From NCBI RefSeq assembly GCF_012849555.1, contig NZ_CP051685.1:3162001-3226000 (forward strand): a DNA stretch of 64,000 bases, in the 5' to 3' direction. The notes under the pieces were generated by a model. The model saw only the letters and a program-made list of their open reading frames with translations, was not told the DNA's origin and did not search any database. Source of the stretch: Massilia forsythiae. GTDB taxonomy: Bacteria; Pseudomonadota; Gammaproteobacteria; Burkholderiales; Burkholderiaceae_D. Positions 62,017 to 64,000 of this stretch are shown piece after piece. Each line of letters starts with the position of its first letter. The stretch's first letter is position 1. The translations under genes were made by a program, and so were the position numbers.

Positions 62017-63429
62017 TCAGTCGTTCGTTTCGGTATGCAGGGCGGCGTCCAGCGCCGCCAGCGACCTGGCGTAGTCGGCGCGCGCGGCCAGCGCGTCCAG
62101 CTGGGCCGCGCGCCAGGCGCGGCGCACGTCCAGCACGTCCATCACGCCGAGCGCGCCGTGGGCGAAGGCGAACTCGGCGCCATCGGCCGCCTTGTGCGCG
62201 GCCGGCAGCAAGTCCCGGTCGTAGCGCGCCACGCGGCGCGCGCCGGCATCGGCCTGGGCACGGGCGCGCGCCACGTCGGCTTGCGCCGCCTGGCGCGTCT
62301 TGGCCAGGTTCTCGCCGGCGGCGTCGAGGGCGGCTTCGGCGCTGCGGATTTCTCCCTGCATCCCGTAGCGCACGAACAGCGGCACCTGCACGGCGATGCC
62401 GATGCTGTTGCCGCTGCCCTGCGGATTGGCGCTGCTGGCCGGGTAATGCTCGAACTGCACGCCGACGGTGACGTCGCGCGTGCGCCCGGCCAGCGCCAGG
62501 TCGCGCGCGGAGCGCGCCGCCTGCAGGCGCGCGCGCGCGGCGGCGATATCGGCGCGGCGCTCGATGGCGGCGCTGTCCCGGCGTTCATCCGTGGCCGATG
62601 CGGTGGCTGTGGACACGGCGCCGCTGCCCCCATCCGCGCCGGCGATGCCGGCCGTGCCGCCGCCGGAACCGTCGCCGGAGACGGCGGCGCTGGAAGACAA
62701 AGCGGAAGCCGGCGCGGACGCGGGCGCCGGCCACGCATCGGCCGCGCTCAGGTCGGCGTCCGCGCCGAGTCCGAGCAGCTGGGCCAGCGCGCGCCTGGCC
62801 TGGTCGAGGTCGGCGGCGGCATCGTCGGCGTCGTTGCGCGCGCGCAGGGCGTCGATGCGCAGGCGGGCGGTGTCGCTGCCGGCCAGGTCGCCGGCGCGCT
62901 GGCGCTGCTCGGCGGCGCGCAGCGCGCGTTCGGCCAGCGCGGCGCTGTCGAGGTTCAGGGCGCTGCGTTCCTGCGCCGCCAGCAGGTCGTAGTAGGCCTG
63001 GGCGACGTCGCGCCGCAGCTGGCGGCGGGTATCGGCCAGGTCGGCGCGCGCCGCCAGCGCCAGTTGGCCGGCGGCGGCCGTGCGCAAGCTGCGCTTGGCG
63101 CCGCGTTCGACCAGCTGGTCGACCCGCAGCGCGCTGTCGACGGTCTTGGCGTGCAGCGGTCCGGCACCGACGCCGGCGGCCGGGTTGATGTTCATGCTCT
63201 GCACGGTCAGCACCGGATTCGGCGCGGCGGCGGCGCTGGCGACGGCGGCGGCCGCGCTGTCGACGCCGATGGCGGCCAGCTTCAGGTCGTGGTTATGCTG
63301 TTCGGCCATGGCTTGCGCCTCGGCCAGGCGCAGCGGGCGCGCCGCGGCCGGGCCGGCGATGGCGGCGCAGGCCAGGGCCAGCGCCAGCGCGCCGGTGCGC
63401 AGGCGGCGGGAATGAGGAGCGAAATCCAT
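62017..63429 (-). CDS. TolC-family outer-membrane efflux channel (CzcC-like)
   Basis: 470 residues with a signal peptide (LRTGALALALACAAIAGPAA). Two TolC-type repeats of long amphipathic helices: RPLRLAEAQAMAEQHNHDLK, RRDVAQAYYDLLAAQERSAL and RQAAQADVARARAQADAGAR, and the beta-strand segment VGVQFEHYPASS. A Ser/Ala/Asp-rich insert near residues 230-275 is unusual for the family. It lies 3 bp after the small lipoprotein gene. Confidence 0.9.
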   Translation of the reverse strand: MDFAPHSRRLRTGALALALACAAIAGPAAARPLRLAEAQAMAEQHNHDLKLAAIGVDSAAAAVASAAAAPNPVLTVQSMNINPAAGVGAGPLHAKTVDSALRVDQLVERGAKRSLRTAAAGQLALAARADLADTRRQLRRDVAQAYYDLLAAQERSALNLDSAALAERALRAAEQRQRAGDLAGSDTARLRIDALRARNDADDAAADLDQARRALAQLLGLGADADLSAADAWPAPASAPASALSSSAAVSGDGSGGGTAGIAGADGGSGAVSTATASATDERRDSAAIERRADIAAARARLQAARSARDLALAGRTRDVTVGVQFEHYPASSANPQGSGNSIGIAVQVPLFVRYGMQGEIRSAEAALDAAGENLAKTRQAAQADVARARAQADAGARRVARYDRDLLPAAHKAADGAEFAFAHGALGVMDVLDVRRAWRAAQLDALAARADYARSLAALDAALHTETND

Positions 63430-63432
63430 GCC

Positions 63433-63858
63433 TTATTCCTTTCCGGCGGCCGGCGATCCGGCGGCCGGCGCCGGCAGCACGCGTTCGATGCGCGCCGCCT
63501 GGCAGGCATCGCAATCCTCGGGCCACAGCTCGACCTCGTCGCCGGCCGCCAGCGTCATCCCGGCGGGCAGCGGCGCCACCGCGCTGCGGTGCAGGCGCGC
63601 CAGGCGATAGCGCACGCGTACGTAGGTAGTGGCGGGCGGCGCGGACGGCGCGCAGGCGTGCAGCGCGGCGGCGCCGGCCTGCGCATCCAGCACGGCCAGC
63701 ACGCGAGCGCGGCGCGCCCCGTGCGCCCAGTCGACCAGGCCGTTGCCGAGCGGTTCGGCGCAGCCCGCCAGCAGGCAGCACAGGCACAGGCCGCAGGCCA
63801 GGCAGGCGCCCAGGCGGCGCGTGGATCGATGCGTGAAGGGGTGATTGGCTTGGTTCAT
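63433..63858 (-). CDS. Small cysteine-rich putative lipoprotein, efflux operon leader
   Basis: 141 residues. The N-terminus has a basic patch and a hydrophobic, Cys-rich stretch (RLGACLACGLCLCCLLAGCA) ending in the lipobox LAGC near residue 33. The mature part contains ALHACAPS and WPEDCDACQAARIE, giving a CxxC pair and one more Cys. No family was recognised. As the first gene of the RND operon it may bind the exported metal or help assemble the channel; this is inference. Confidence 0.65.
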   Translation of the reverse strand: MNQANHPFTHRSTRRLGACLACGLCLCCLLAGCAEPLGNGLVDWAHGARRARVLAVLDAQAGAAALHACAPSAPPATTYVRVRYRLARLHRSAVAPLPAGMTLAAGDEVELWPEDCDACQAARIERVLPAPAAGSPAAGKE

Positions 63859-63936
63859 GTGGGACTCCCGGTTCGACGGCGGCGCGCGGCAGGCGCCGGT
63901 TGCAGCGGGATGATAGAGATCCGCGAGCGCGTAAAC

Positions 63937-63999
63937 ATTACGATCGGGTAATCATTACCAAGCCGTAATCCAGGCCCGGCAAGCTTACCGAACCGTAAT
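63937..63999. promoter_or_regulatory. Three ATTAC-N6-GTAAT palindromes before the efflux operon
   Basis: ATTAC-GATCGG-GTAAT (63937-63952), ATTAC-CAAGCC-GTAAT (63954-63969) and CTTAC-CGAACC-GTAAT (63984-63999) lie 79 to 141 bp upstream of the lipoprotein ATG. Spacings are 17 and 30 bp centre to centre. They match the single site at 54980-54995. This arrangement fits an operator array for a dimeric regulator. Confidence 0.6.
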
Positions 64000-64000
64000 G

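Overview
The window is a GC-rich (roughly two-thirds G+C), gene-dense chromosomal segment of a motile betaproteobacterium. It is most likely a member of the Oxalobacteraceae (Massilia or Duganella type). This rests on the protein types, on the yicC-gmk-rpoZ-spoT-greB block typical of Betaproteobacteria, and on the flagellar gene order. It is a family-level inference from sequence reading; no database search was run.

Positions 1-12 kb: flgA (partial, minus strand) diverges from flgBCDEFGHIJ and flgKL (plus), which encode rod, hook, rings and hook-junction proteins. Positions 12-24.4 kb: the minus-strand operon fliF-G-H-I-J-K-L-M-N-O-P-Q-R (MS ring, C ring and export apparatus), tightly coupled by ATGA/GTGA overlaps, with fliE divergent from fliF. 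Positions 24.4-30.4 kb: a small accessory island with an unrecognised small gene, a YciF-like ferritin-fold gene cut by a stop codon, an outer-membrane porin, and a two-gene ABC importer (fused permease plus ATPase) without a binding protein.

Positions 30.5-44.5 kb: late flagellar and c-di-GMP genes on the minus strand. They are fliD-fliS-fliT, a second fliK-like gene, a small flhB-C-terminal-like gene, ycgR, flaG, one flagellin (fliC), the flagellin lysine methylase fliB, a diguanylate cyclase and a NarL-type two-component system. Good sigma-28 promoters lie before flgK, fliD and fliC, with a weaker candidate before fliL. Positions 44.5-54.2 kb: housekeeping genes (greB, heme oxygenase, spoT, rpoZ, gmk, yicC, rph) plus a Ser/Thr kinase and PP2C phosphatase pair. 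Positions 54.3-64 kb: a DUF4337 membrane protein, a serine-palmitoyltransferase-like oxoamine synthase, a VirK/DUF535 protein, and a four-gene RND efflux operon.

Intergenic DNA holds three families of palindromic repeats: paired GTCCCCGC..GCGGGGAC REP elements, GGGGTCAGAGC inverted repeats, and GTAGGGTGGACG inverted repeats. The most interesting unexplained signals are the following. A palindrome ATTAC-N6-GTAAT occurs once before the oxoamine synthase and three times before the efflux operon. Three TGTAAATA boxes lie before virK. FliO looks like a lipoprotein. The hook protein has an Ala-rich insert. FlgK and FlgL share a module. A second FliK/FlhB-like pair is present. No tRNA, rRNA, CRISPR array or intact insertion sequence was seen.
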